The notes under the pieces were generated by a model, which searched no databases, was not told the origin of the DNA, and was given only the letters and a program-made list of their open reading frames with translations. Source: Flavobacteriales bacterium (GTDB taxonomy: Bacteria > Bacteroidota > Bacteroidia > Flavobacteriales_G > Salibacteraceae). Taken from it: a stretch of 64,000 nt of DNA. This document shows positions 19,136 through 26,510 of this stretch, piece after piece. The number at the start of each line of letters is the position of its first letter. The stretch's first letter is position 1. Both the position numbers and the translations under genes were made by a program. The stretch covers positions 62,001-126,000 of the forward strand of contig JABMOM010000029.1 in NCBI GenBank assembly GCA_013204105.1. Reading direction: 5' to 3'.

Positions 19136-19846
19136 ATGATGAAGTCCTTAATAATTAATACCCTGATATTCCTGTGTTGGTCCACCGCGGCCATGGCACA
19201 GCTATCGTATGACGATGTGCGGTATGAAGACATCCCTCTTGAAAAGATTCGAAACTACCTAGTCACGCAACGCAATCAAGCGGAGGTTGAACGCTTCTCA
19301 GAATTGCAGGCATCTTGCGAAGACCTCGAGGACTTCGACGGATTTTACCAATACGAAAAGAAATACCTCGTCAAGCTTCCCTTAATCCAGGTATGGCACG
19401 CCTACAAACGCGCCAATCCAACGGAAGCCTGGACCACCAACAAGAGCACCTGCGGATTGATGTATGAGCGCGCAAGCGATCGCATCGTCTACCCCAATGA
19501 CACCGTTGATGGAATCAACATAGGACAAATCCTGTACATGGATCTTAACCTGATCCAAGGACTCTACCATATGGCAACCGCTTTCGAAATCACCAAGGTG
19601 GAAGATGAATCCGGCGTTTTTGAGGTGTCTTACTTGAAAAGAGGGTTTACAGAAGGGAAGCAGATTGTTCGGATGTACGAAACCGAAAAAGGCTACACGC
19701 GGATTGTCCACCAAACTTTCATGCGAAGCGGAAGAAAATTTAGAGACAAAGTGCTCTACCCCTATTTCCACAATAGGTTGATCAATTCCTTCCACCGGAA
19801 AATGAAGCACTTGGCTTTCAAACTTTCGGAACATAACGTCGACTGA
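19136..19846 (+). CDS. Secreted protein of unknown function
   Basis: 236 aa from MMKSLIINTL, with a signal peptide cut after AAMAQ. The mature part is a mixed alpha/beta domain (YDDVRYEDIPLEKIRNYLV, PLIQVWHAYKRANPTEAW, VSYLKRGFTEGKQIVRMYET, GYTRIVHQTFMRSGRKFRDKVLYPYFH). The pattern of a late beta-sheet ending in 'RD..LYP..H..L...F' suggests a lipid- or ligand-binding fold, but I do not recognise the family. The ATG at 19010 upstream lies within the flavoprotein gene and was not used. Confidence 0.7.
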   Translation: MMKSLIINTLIFLCWSTAAMAQLSYDDVRYEDIPLEKIRNYLVTQRNQAEVERFSELQASCEDLEDFDGFYQYEKKYLVKLPLIQVWHAYKRANPTEAWTTNKSTCGLMYERASDRIVYPNDTVDGINIGQILYMDLNLIQGLYHMATAFEITKVEDESGVFEVSYLKRGFTEGKQIVRMYETEKGYTRIVHQTFMRSGRKFRDKVLYPYFHNRLINSFHRKMKHLAFKLSEHNVD

Positions 19847-19875
19847 TACAACCGCGTGGTTTCCGCTCCAAATCT

Positions 19876-19883
19876 TAGTTTTG
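19876..19883 (+). promoter_or_regulatory. TAnnTTTG -7 element close to the SDR start
   Basis: TAGTTTTG matches the Bacteroidota sigma-A -7 consensus and ends five bases before the ATG at 19888, implying a very short or absent 5' leader. No convincing -33 TTG was found. Confidence 0.4.
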
Positions 19884-19887
19884 GCGC

Positions 19888-20649
19888 ATGAGACCAATCG
19901 CACTTATTACTGGCGCTACCGCTGGCTTCGGAGAAGCCATTGCCAAAGAGTTTGCACAACACGGATACGACCTCATCATAACAGGAAGACGCAACGAACG
20001 CCTTGAGGCTATCAAAACATCCGTCGAAGCGAATCAAAAGATCGAGGTGCTCACGCTGTGTTTCGATGTGCGCGACCGAAAGGATACCACCGACAAATTG
20101 ACGTCCCTGCCCGAACGATGGAGCAAGGTAGATGTGCTCGTAAACAACGCCGGCTTGGCCAGCGGCATGGACCATATTCAAGCGGGTGACATCGACGATT
20201 GGGATAGGATGATCGATACCAATGTAAAAGGCTTGCTTTATGTTTCCAGAGCCATTCTCCCCGGTATGGTAGCGCGAGGGAAAGGTCATGTAATCAACAT
20301 CGGTTCTACAGCGGGTAAGGAGGTGTATGACAAGGGCAATGTGTATTGCGCGAGTAAACATGCCGTAGACGCCATCACCAAAGGAATGCGAATCGATTTA
20401 CTCGGCAAAGGGATCAAGGTTACACAGATCGCTCCGGGTGCCGCTGAAACAGAGTTTAGTGAAGTACGCTTTCACGGTGATACCGACCGGGCTAAGTCGG
20501 TGTACAATGGATACCAACCCATGGCCGCTGAGGACATTGCCACCCTGGCTTATTACGTCACTACCCTGCCCCCGCATTTGTGTGTGAACGACCTAGTAGC
20601 AACGAGCATTTCACAGGCAAACAGCTATTACATCCACCGGGAGTCCTAA
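19888..20649 (+). CDS. Short-chain dehydrogenase (YdfG-like)
   Basis: 253 aa. Classical SDR: NADP-binding TGATAGFGEAIAKEF, GRRNERLEAI, NNAGLASG, catalytic Ser in INIGSTAGKE and YCASKH (Tyr-x3-Lys). The C-terminal pattern APGAAETEFSEVRFHGD matches the YdfG group, which oxidises L-allo-threonine, serine or 3-hydroxy acids and reduces malonic semialdehyde. The stop overlaps the convergent aminotransferase stop by four bases (CTAA). Confidence 0.92.
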   Translation: MRPIALITGATAGFGEAIAKEFAQHGYDLIITGRRNERLEAIKTSVEANQKIEVLTLCFDVRDRKDTTDKLTSLPERWSKVDVLVNNAGLASGMDHIQAGDIDDWDRMIDTNVKGLLYVSRAILPGMVARGKGHVINIGSTAGKEVYDKGNVYCASKHAVDAITKGMRIDLLGKGIKVTQIAPGAAETEFSEVRFHGDTDRAKSVYNGYQPMAAEDIATLAYYVTTLPPHLCVNDLVATSISQANSYYIHRES

Positions 20650-21545
20650 GGTTTACTACAGCGATTGGGGATATCGCTCTTTACCCAGGCATCCAATGCA
20701 TGGAATCGGGTCGTTCCTAGCGCATTGCCAATGCTACGTCCGTCCGCTTTGGTGATCGGCGTTAATCCGCCCATCGTTCCCGTCGCAAACGCTAGATCGG
20801 CAGTATAGAGTTCTGTAAGGCTGATGTCTGCCTCTCCAACACTCCATCCATTTTGACGCGCAACGTCCATTACGTGCCCTCTGGTAATGCCAGGGAGGCA
20901 AGCTACGGGTCGAGGCGTTAGCAGTATATCATCTTTGATGAGGAAGACATTTGTATCATTGAGTTCAGCGATGAAGCCGTTTTCATCCAACATGATCGCG
21001 GCGTCTACCCCTGCTACGTTGGCCTGTACCTTGGCGAGGATGTTATTCAGCAGATTGTTGTGATGGATTTTCGAGTCGAGGAACTGCGGCGCATTTCTTC
21101 GTTGGGTGGAAGTGATGACCTCGATTCCGTGGGCATTGTCGTATACCATCGGTTTCCATTCGGCCAAGACGATGAGCACAGGCCCCGATTGATTCAAGCG
21201 GGGATCCATACCACTCGTGATCTTTACTCCTCTGGTCAGCGTCAGGCGGATATGCACTCCGTCTTCCATACCGTTGGCCGAGAGTGTGGCGCGTATCGCA
21301 TCTTTGATGAAGGCTTCTGTCGGAATCTCTTGAAAAGCAAGCGCATGAGCGGAGTCAAACATGCGTTGGAGGTGTTTATCCAAATGCAGGATCCCTTCTC
21401 GATAGACCCTTAAGCCTTCCCACACGCCATCTCCTCCTTGCACAGAAGAGTCGAACACAGAGACCCCAGCCTCATTTCTAGGCTTGAGCCCATCGCCAAC
21501 AAAAATCTGCAGGTTGGCGTTTCGTGCATCGTATTGTTGTAGCAT
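20646..21545 (-). CDS. Class IV aminotransferase
   Basis: 299 aa. PLP enzyme of the branched-chain/D-amino-acid aminotransferase fold. The catalytic lysine is in LDSKIHHNNLLNNILA, with AAIMLDENGFIAELNDTNVFLI and a C-terminal LTELYTADLAFATGTMGGLTPI. The N-terminus (FVGDGLKPRNEAGVSVFDSSVQGGDGVWEGLRVY) fits the group. Substrate not defined; a generic ilvE call would be over-reach because the neighbour is a sulfotransferase-like gene with which it seems to be functionally paired (1 bp apart). Confidence 0.88.
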   Translation of the reverse strand: MLQQYDARNANLQIFVGDGLKPRNEAGVSVFDSSVQGGDGVWEGLRVYREGILHLDKHLQRMFDSAHALAFQEIPTEAFIKDAIRATLSANGMEDGVHIRLTLTRGVKITSGMDPRLNQSGPVLIVLAEWKPMVYDNAHGIEVITSTQRRNAPQFLDSKIHHNNLLNNILAKVQANVAGVDAAIMLDENGFIAELNDTNVFLIKDDILLTPRPVACLPGITRGHVMDVARQNGWSVGEADISLTELYTADLAFATGTMGGLTPITKADGRSIGNALGTTRFHALDAWVKSDIPNRCSKP

Positions 21546-21546
21546 A

Positions 21547-22257
21547 TCAGATGGTTTCGAATGATTTAAGGTAATGGTAGTAATGCAAAGCTTCTTCCAA
21601 CAGCGGTTGGTATCTCGCCTCCACTTCTACCGGATGCTCTGTTCTTTTTTGAAGGCCCGAAGATGCGTGGACGTTGGCATACCAGTGCTTCGCCCAAACA
21701 CCATCCTGAAGAAGGGCGCCGGGCTTCCAGCTGAGCATGCTTTCTTGAAAGGGAATATCCAATTGTGTGCAGAGTGACCGCATTGCCCGTTCTGGATCGC
21801 GCAATACATTGCTGGAATCCACGACAATGGGTGTGTTCGCACTTTTCAGCAGATCGTACATGTCTACTTGTTCGCGTACTGCAAGATCCACCATTGAAAT
21901 ATCGGGGATGACCTGGGTGAACGATGCAATCATCAAGCTTGGATGGCGGATCAGAAAGACCGGCGTCATTTGGTTCATCCGCATCGGATCCACCCCTTCC
22001 ATATGATGCGGCATGTTCTTGATGAACAACTCATCGGTGCTGCGCTCCTGAAAAATGAGTTTCGAAAAGATCACTTCTGGATCGGATGGCATGACGCGCA
22101 TGACATCTTCGGCTCCTGGGTGCTCCTTTTGCGTGCGACGGAGGTAATACGCATAAAAAGGCTCATCGATCACGTCGCAACTATCACGGTGGGCAAATGC
22201 GTACATCATCGCGGTGCTGATGTTTCTAGGGCCTGAAAGAAGGTGGATGCCTTTCAT
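21547..22257 (-). CDS. Sulfotransferase-family (P-loop) protein
   Basis: 236 aa from MKGIHLLSGPRNIST. The opening HLLSGPRNISTAMMYAFAHR is the 5'-phosphosulfate-binding loop type of the sulfotransferase family; VIDEPFYAYYL and PVFLIRHPSLMIASF (3'-phosphate-binding RHP with Ser) complete the pattern. Predicted PAPS-dependent sulfotransfer or a related P-loop activity. It precedes the class IV aminotransferase by one base and is co-transcribed. PNP starts divergently about 48 bp away. Confidence 0.75.
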   Translation of the reverse strand: MKGIHLLSGPRNISTAMMYAFAHRDSCDVIDEPFYAYYLRRTQKEHPGAEDVMRVMPSDPEVIFSKLIFQERSTDELFIKNMPHHMEGVDPMRMNQMTPVFLIRHPSLMIASFTQVIPDISMVDLAVREQVDMYDLLKSANTPIVVDSSNVLRDPERAMRSLCTQLDIPFQESMLSWKPGALLQDGVWAKHWYANVHASSGLQKRTEHPVEVEARYQPLLEEALHYYHYLKSFETI

Positions 22258-22293
22258 CGTGAGCACAATGATAAATCAGTCGCCGCATCCAAG

Positions 22294-22301
22294 TATGTTT
22301 G
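22294..22301 (+). promoter_or_regulatory. TAnnTTTG -7 element abutting the purine phosphorylase start
   Basis: TATGTTTG, exact match to the Bacteroidota -7 consensus, ending five bases before the ATG at 22306. A transcript starting at the normal distance would be leaderless or nearly so. No clear -33 element. Confidence 0.4.
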
Positions 22302-22305
22302 CGAC

Positions 22306-23124
22306 ATGAATTTGTTCGACAAGATCACCGAGACGGCTGCATTCCTTCAATCAAAAGGCTTTGAAGGCGCTGAACTGGGCATCGTGTTGGGCACCGGATT
22401 GGGGAAATTGCTCGATCGGGTTGAAGAACAATTCACCATTGACTACCACGATATTCCTCATTTCCCCCTTTCAACGGTCGAATTCCATGCAGGCAGACTT
22501 ATCATTGGAACACTAGCAGGCAGACGGGTCATTCTGATGCAAGGGCGTTTTCACGCCTATGAAGGCCACTCCATTGAAAATGTCTCCTTTCCCATCCGCG
22601 TCATGCAACAACTTGGCATCAAGCGCCTCTTTCTGTCCGGAGCTGCAGGTGCCATGAACTTAGACTGGAGGAAAGGCGACTTGATGATGCTGTCCGACCA
22701 CATCAACCTGCAGCCGTCGAATCCTTTGATCGGCCCGAATGATGAACGCTTGGGACCCCGCTTTCTAGATATGAGCGCAGTCTATGATGCCGCGACCCGC
22801 GGTCACCTTCGTTCAGCTGCTAAGGCCTTGGATATCCCCCTCCATGAGGGGGTCTACGTCTCGGTTCCGGGTCCCATGCTAGAAACGGCAGCAGAGTATA
22901 GATTTCTCCGCTCCATCGGTGCTGATGCTGTTGGCATGAGTACCGTTCCTGAGGTGATCGTGGCACGACACGGAGGTATGTTTGTTTCTGCGATTGTGGT
23001 GCTGACGGATGAATGTGATCCGGACAACCTCAAGCCCATTAACATTCCGGAGCTCCTTACTGTAGCCAGTGCGGCCGAGGATAAACTCATTGGGCTGCTC
23101 TTGCATGTAATACCAGCGCTCTAA
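22306..23124 (+). CDS. Purine-nucleoside phosphorylase (trimeric type)
   Basis: 272 aa from MNLFDKITET, the right size for trimeric PNP. Cleaves inosine/guanosine with phosphate to base plus ribose-1-phosphate for purine salvage. Motifs: AELGIVLGTGLGKLLD (phosphate loop), MQGRFHAYEGHSIE, LFLSGAAGAMNLDWRKGDLM, YVSVPGPMLETAAEYRFLRSIGADAVGMSTVPEVI with the purine-binding Glu. The frame is open 21 codons upstream, but the promoter-like element there supports this start. The following methyltransferase overlaps the stop by one base (TAATG). Confidence 0.95.
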   Translation: MNLFDKITETAAFLQSKGFEGAELGIVLGTGLGKLLDRVEEQFTIDYHDIPHFPLSTVEFHAGRLIIGTLAGRRVILMQGRFHAYEGHSIENVSFPIRVMQQLGIKRLFLSGAAGAMNLDWRKGDLMMLSDHINLQPSNPLIGPNDERLGPRFLDMSAVYDAATRGHLRSAAKALDIPLHEGVYVSVPGPMLETAAEYRFLRSIGADAVGMSTVPEVIVARHGGMFVSAIVVLTDECDPDNLKPINIPELLTVASAAEDKLIGLLLHVIPAL

Positions 23125-23834
23125 TGCCCAACGACCGCTTTGACTTCAAGCAGTTCAGCATAGCCCAGTCTGGCGCGGCCTTTAAAGTAGGTACCGACGG
23201 TTGCTTGCTTGGGGCATGGGCAAACGTAAACGGAGTGAGTCGAATACTAGACGTCGGCACCGGCTCTGGGGTAATTGCTCTGATGCTCGCACAGCGGTCC
23301 AATGCAAGCATCCAGGCCATCGATGTCGATGTTTCGAGCGTTGAACAGGCGAAGCAAAATGTACGGTCAAGCCCTTGGGCTGAAAGAATAGACGTGAAGC
23401 ATGCTGCCCTACAAGAGTTCAAGGATCAAAATGGAGGCTTTGATCTCATGGTGTGTAATCCGCCTTTCTTCAAGGCATCTACCCTTTCTGGGAACGTGCG
23501 TAAGGACACCGCGCGGCATGAGGAACGGCTTGATTTGGGCACACTTTTGAACTGCTGCCGGTCGCTTGCTTCAAACACTGCACGACTTTGTGTCGTCGTT
23601 CCCAATCATCGATTACAAGCCATCCTGCAATTCGCCCGAATTGCAGGATGGCAACGCTCCAGGCAATTAAATATTCGTCCGGTAAGCGGCAAAGCCATCA
23701 ACCGCAGCTTACTTGAATTTCAAGTAGACGTGCCGCATAAGGTACAGGAGCAAGAATGCTTACTCTACGATCCGCATCCTTTGTACTCACCTCAGATTCT
23801 TGATCTACTCCGCCCCTATTATTTGCACCTCTAG
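23124..23834 (+). CDS. tRNA1(Val) (adenine37-N6)-methyltransferase-like protein
   Basis: 236 aa. AdoMet-dependent N6-adenine methylase of the TrmN6/YfiC family. Evidence: DRFDFKQFSIAQSGAAFKVGTDGCLLGAW, the SAM-binding ILDVGTGSGVIALMLAQR, acidic loop AIDVDVSSVEQA and the catalytic MVCNPPFF motif (N-P-P-F). Predicted to modify A37 of tRNA-Val; the gene is coupled to the PNP gene. Confidence 0.9.
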   Translation: MPNDRFDFKQFSIAQSGAAFKVGTDGCLLGAWANVNGVSRILDVGTGSGVIALMLAQRSNASIQAIDVDVSSVEQAKQNVRSSPWAERIDVKHAALQEFKDQNGGFDLMVCNPPFFKASTLSGNVRKDTARHEERLDLGTLLNCCRSLASNTARLCVVVPNHRLQAILQFARIAGWQRSRQLNIRPVSGKAINRSLLEFQVDVPHKVQEQECLLYDPHPLYSPQILDLLRPYYLHL

Positions 23835-23906
23835 TTCTTAATAAAGCTTAACGGAAGGGGATTGGCACCGTCCTTGGATTGGGAGGGGAAATTCAAATTA
23901 AACAGT

Positions 23907-24302
23907 ATGAAAAAGTACATGATTACCGCTGTTGCGACCCTCATCTTAGGGTCGGTCAGCCTGGCCCAGGGCCAAGCCCTCATCCATTCTCAAAACAAAC
24001 CAGAGCGTCCGGTAAAACCCAAGATGGAGCAGATGAAAACAGATCTCGATCTGACCGAATCCCAGGTCGCCAGCATCGTTGAAGCCAACCAAACTTTCGC
24101 TGTAGAGCGGACGAAGGTCGAGCGAGATGAAAACAACCAACCCCAGAAAGATGAGATGCGCAAATTGAAAAAAGCGCACCATCAGGAGGTAATGGCCGTG
24201 CTGACACCAGAGCAACGAACCAAGGCTGCCGAGCTGAGAAAGAAGCGAAGTCCGCACCGATTGGATGCAACAGAGCGCTCACCTAGATCTGAGCACAAGT
24301 AA
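23907..24302 (+). CDS. Spy/LTXXQ-like periplasmic protein
   Basis: 131 aa from MKKYMITAVA, with a signal peptide ending VSLAQGQ. The mature part is a highly charged helix-rich chain with LTESQVASIVEAN and LTPEQRTKAAELRKKR, the paired LTxxQ motifs of the Spy/CpxP group. Such proteins act as periplasmic chaperones or metal-stress sensors. It is followed by its own terminator and precedes the ECF sigma factor by about 90 bp. Confidence 0.75.
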   Translation: MKKYMITAVATLILGSVSLAQGQALIHSQNKPERPVKPKMEQMKTDLDLTESQVASIVEANQTFAVERTKVERDENNQPQKDEMRKLKKAHHQEVMAVLTPEQRTKAAELRKKRSPHRLDATERSPRSEHK

Positions 24303-24321
24303 GAAAACCGCGGATCCACGG

Positions 24322-24352
24322 TAAGCGAACCAAACGGTTCGCTTATTTTTTT
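24322..24352 (+). terminator. Rho-independent terminator after the LTXXQ gene
   Basis: Perfect 10-bp stem TAAGCGAACC / GGTTCGCTTA with an AAAC loop, followed by seven T. It separates the LTXXQ gene from the sigma-factor operon. Confidence 0.92.
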
Positions 24353-24393
24353 GTGCATTAGGAATTCACGTCATATTTCCTTTCTTTGAGCCT

Positions 24394-24951
24394 ATGCCAA
24401 TACATGCTCTTCATCCCGACACCTGGGTCGACCAGTATGGTGCCCAATTATTGGGTTATGCTGTAAAGCGTGTTCCTGAGCGTGACGTGGCACGTGACCT
24501 TGTGCAGGACACCTTTGTAACGGCGATTCGATCCAAGGATAAGTATCGCGGTGAAATTTCTGAGAAAAACTGGCTGTACCTAATACTCAAGAGCCGGATC
24601 CTCGACCATTACAAAAAGAAGAAGGAAACCCTTGCCTCCGATATCGGAAACGAGGAAGAGGAAGATCAGTTCTTCGATCAAAAGGGGAATTGGTTGCAGG
24701 ACAAACTTCCGAAAGAATGGACCACAGACAAGATGATTCGCAACGATGAGTTCATGTCCATTTTTGAGCGATGCCGTCAAAATTTAAAGGAAATCCAACG
24801 CATGGTATTCACGATGAAATATGTGGATGGAGAGGATTCTGAGGTAATTTGTAAGGAATTGGATATATCATCTTCGAACTACTGGGTGTTGGCGCATAGG
24901 GCTAAATTGAGCCTACGTCAATGCATCGAAAAGAATTGGTTTGAACAATGA
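24394..24951 (+). CDS. ECF-type RNA polymerase sigma factor
   Basis: 185 aa with the two-domain ECF layout. Region 2 (about residues 14-80): QLLGYAVKRVPERDVARDLVQDTFVTAIR and KNWLYLILKSRILDHYKKK. Region 4 (about 125-182): QRMVFTMKYVDGEDSEVICKELDISSSNYWVLAHRAKLSLRQCIEKNWF, with the sigma-70 helix-turn-helix. The start is immediately downstream of a terminator; the gene overlaps the anti-sigma gene (ATGA) and leads the bufferin-like operon, so it most likely controls that operon. Confidence 0.92.
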   Translation: MPIHALHPDTWVDQYGAQLLGYAVKRVPERDVARDLVQDTFVTAIRSKDKYRGEISEKNWLYLILKSRILDHYKKKKETLASDIGNEEEEDQFFDQKGNWLQDKLPKEWTTDKMIRNDEFMSIFERCRQNLKEIQRMVFTMKYVDGEDSEVICKELDISSSNYWVLAHRAKLSLRQCIEKNWFEQ

Positions 24952-25187
24952 TGACATGTAAAGAAGCTACCGAAGCAAGTGTTCGCAAATCTCAAGGCAA
25001 AGTATCCTTTCGAGAACGCTTTGACCTTGCGCTGCACTTCATGGCTTGCAAGTACTGCAGGTTGTTTGCCAAGCAGCAAGCCTGGATCGACCAATTCCTC
25101 TCGAATGGAAGTGATGTCAAAGACCAACTCACGGATGAAGAGAAGTCTAGCATTAAGACGAAAATCAACGACCCTCAAACTATTTAA
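24948..25187 (+). CDS. Small cytoplasmic ZAS-type anti-sigma factor
   Basis: 79 aa, no transmembrane segment. HFMACKYC at residues 30-37 is the H-x3-C-x2-C zinc anti-sigma motif, and Cys4 in MMTCKEAT is a plausible fourth ligand. ZAS proteins bind and silence their cognate ECF factor and release it on metal or thiol stress. Its start overlaps the sigma gene and the Cys-rich precursor follows 19 bp downstream, so a metal/redox-controlled switch for the operon is a fair inference. Confidence 0.75.
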   Translation: MMTCKEATEASVRKSQGKVSFRERFDLALHFMACKYCRLFAKQQAWIDQFLSNGSDVKDQLTDEEKSSIKTKINDPQTI

Positions 25188-25206
25188 TCAATCAATACCA
25201 AGTAAT

Positions 25207-25617
25207 ATGAACAAGCAATCGAAGCGAAATTTAGGTGCAATCATCACCGGAACCATTATGTCTGGAGCCCTTTTGGGAACCACCACTGCAAACGCAACAG
25301 AGATGTTCAACTACGATGATCTGGGCTCAGGCGCTGAACTTCGTTCTGATCTTCTCAACGCATCCAACACTGGGTTTAAATCTCCAGAAGCCAAGTGCGG
25401 CGAAGGAAAGTGTGGTGATGAGAAAGCTGAAACAAAATCTGCAGACCACAAGTGTGGAGAAGGTAAGTGCGGTGATGAAAAAGCCAACGCCAAAGAAGAG
25501 AGCAGCGAAGCCAAGGCCTCAGACCACAAGTGCGGAGAAGGCAAGTGCGGTGATGCTAAGACAGAAAGCGGCGACAAGATGGAAGAGAAAAAGAATCCAG
25601 ACGCAGATCCTAAGTGA
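25207..25617 (+). CDS. Bufferin/HvfA-like EGKCG RiPP precursor
   Basis: 136 aa. A Sec-type signal peptide (ending TTTANA, about residue 30) precedes a short leader-like segment (FNYDDLGSGAELRSDLL), then three copies of KCGEGKCGD. EGKCG falls at residues 66-70, 85-89 and 111-115, with Cys at 64, 69, 83, 88, 109 and 114, separated by Lys/Glu/Ala spacers. EGKCG repeats in a signal-peptide protein beside DUF692 and DUF2063 genes are the mark of bufferins (HvfA in Haemophilus). In these the Cys are converted by the DUF692 enzyme into copper-binding heterocycles. Exported to the periplasm to bind Cu, by analogy. Confidence 0.85.
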   Translation: MNKQSKRNLGAIITGTIMSGALLGTTTANATEMFNYDDLGSGAELRSDLLNASNTGFKSPEAKCGEGKCGDEKAETKSADHKCGEGKCGDEKANAKEESSEAKASDHKCGEGKCGDAKTESGDKMEEKKNPDADPK

Positions 25618-25636
25618 TCAACGTCCCGAAATAACA

Positions 25637-25668
25637 AAAGGTCCAGGCAGCATTGTCTGGACCTTTTA
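25637..25668 (+). terminator. Terminator/attenuator between precursor and DUF692 gene
   Basis: Stem AAAGGTCCAG / CTGGACCTTT (10 bp, perfect) with a 10-base loop and a TTTTATTTT tail. It sits inside the operon and ends about six bases before the DUF692 start, so partial termination would yield more precursor mRNA than enzyme mRNA. Confidence 0.85.
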
Positions 25669-25673
25669 TTTTC

Positions 25674-26510
25674 ATGAACCAACACGTAGGCATAGGATAT
25701 CGTAAGGACTTCGGTTCGGCTTTTCTGAATTCAGAGGAGGTACATCCGGCATTTGTAGAACTCGCACCCGAGAACTGGATCGATGTGGGCGGTTATTGGA
25801 AGCGGCAACTGCAAAAGGTGGCCGAACGCTACCCTATTTACAGCCATGGACTTTCCCTTTCTGTTGGAAGCCCTGACCCTATTGATCGTGGCTTTTTAAA
25901 GCAGGTCAAAGATTTTCTGGAAGAATGGAATGTTCAGATCTACTCTGAACACCTGAGCTACAGCAAATGCGATAACGCACACCTCTACGACCTCTTGCCC
26001 ATTCCCTTCCGAGAAGACGCGGTGAAACACGTCTCCGAGCGGATACGTGAAGTACAGGACTTTCTTGGTCGAAAACTGGTCATCGAGATCGTGAGTTACT
26101 ACACTCCCGTTGCTGCGGAAATGACGGAAGTTGAATTCATCAACGCCATCTTACAAGAAGCAGATTGCGAATTACTCTTCGACATCAACAATATTTATGT
26201 CAATGGATTCAACCACGGCTACGACCCGAAGGCTTTCATTGACCAACTGGACACCTCGCGCGTTCGCTACATTCATATGGCTGGACATGAAAAGGTCAGC
26301 GATGATCTGATCATAGATACACATGGCCAACCGATCATTGATCCAGTGTACGACCTCTTTGAACACGCTATAAAAAAATTGAACGGCCCTGTTCCCGTTC
26401 TCTTGGAGCGCGACTTTAACATTCCTGAAATGAAGGAATTACAGCACGAAATGGACAGACTGGAAGCCATCTGTACACAAACTTGGGATCATGCCACACT
26501 TGAAAGATGA
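25674..26510 (+). CDS. DUF692 family multinuclear iron enzyme (HvfB/BufB/MbnB-like)
   Basis: 278 aa, TIM-barrel DUF692 protein. Visible conserved metal-ligand regions: IGYRKDF, ELAPENWIDVGG, YSHGLSLSVGSPDP, YSEHLSYSKC (His/Glu), LLFDINNIYVN, RYIHMAGHE and DTHGQPI. In methanobactin (MbnB) and in HvfB/BufB these His/Asp/Glu hold two or three irons that oxidise Cys to oxazolone/thioamide or thiooxazole. Likely modifies the EGKCG Cys of the upstream precursor. It overlaps the partner gene by 20 bases. The start MNQHVGIGYRKDF follows the terminator stem; an ATG within the stem was rejected. Confidence 0.9.
   Translation: MNQHVGIGYRKDFGSAFLNSEEVHPAFVELAPENWIDVGGYWKRQLQKVAERYPIYSHGLSLSVGSPDPIDRGFLKQVKDFLEEWNVQIYSEHLSYSKCDNAHLYDLLPIPFREDAVKHVSERIREVQDFLGRKLVIEIVSYYTPVAAEMTEVEFINAILQEADCELLFDINNIYVNGFNHGYDPKAFIDQLDTSRVRYIHMAGHEKVSDDLIIDTHGQPIIDPVYDLFEHAIKKLNGPVPVLLERDFNIPEMKELQHEMDRLEAICTQTWDHATLER

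Noticed and set aside
25393-25551. Repeated AAGTGCGG..GAAGG..AAGTGCGG DNA blocks, considered as a CRISPR-like or tandem-repeat array
   Set aside because: The repeats are in frame, code for KCGEGKCG and are unevenly spaced; they are protein repeats of a RiPP precursor.
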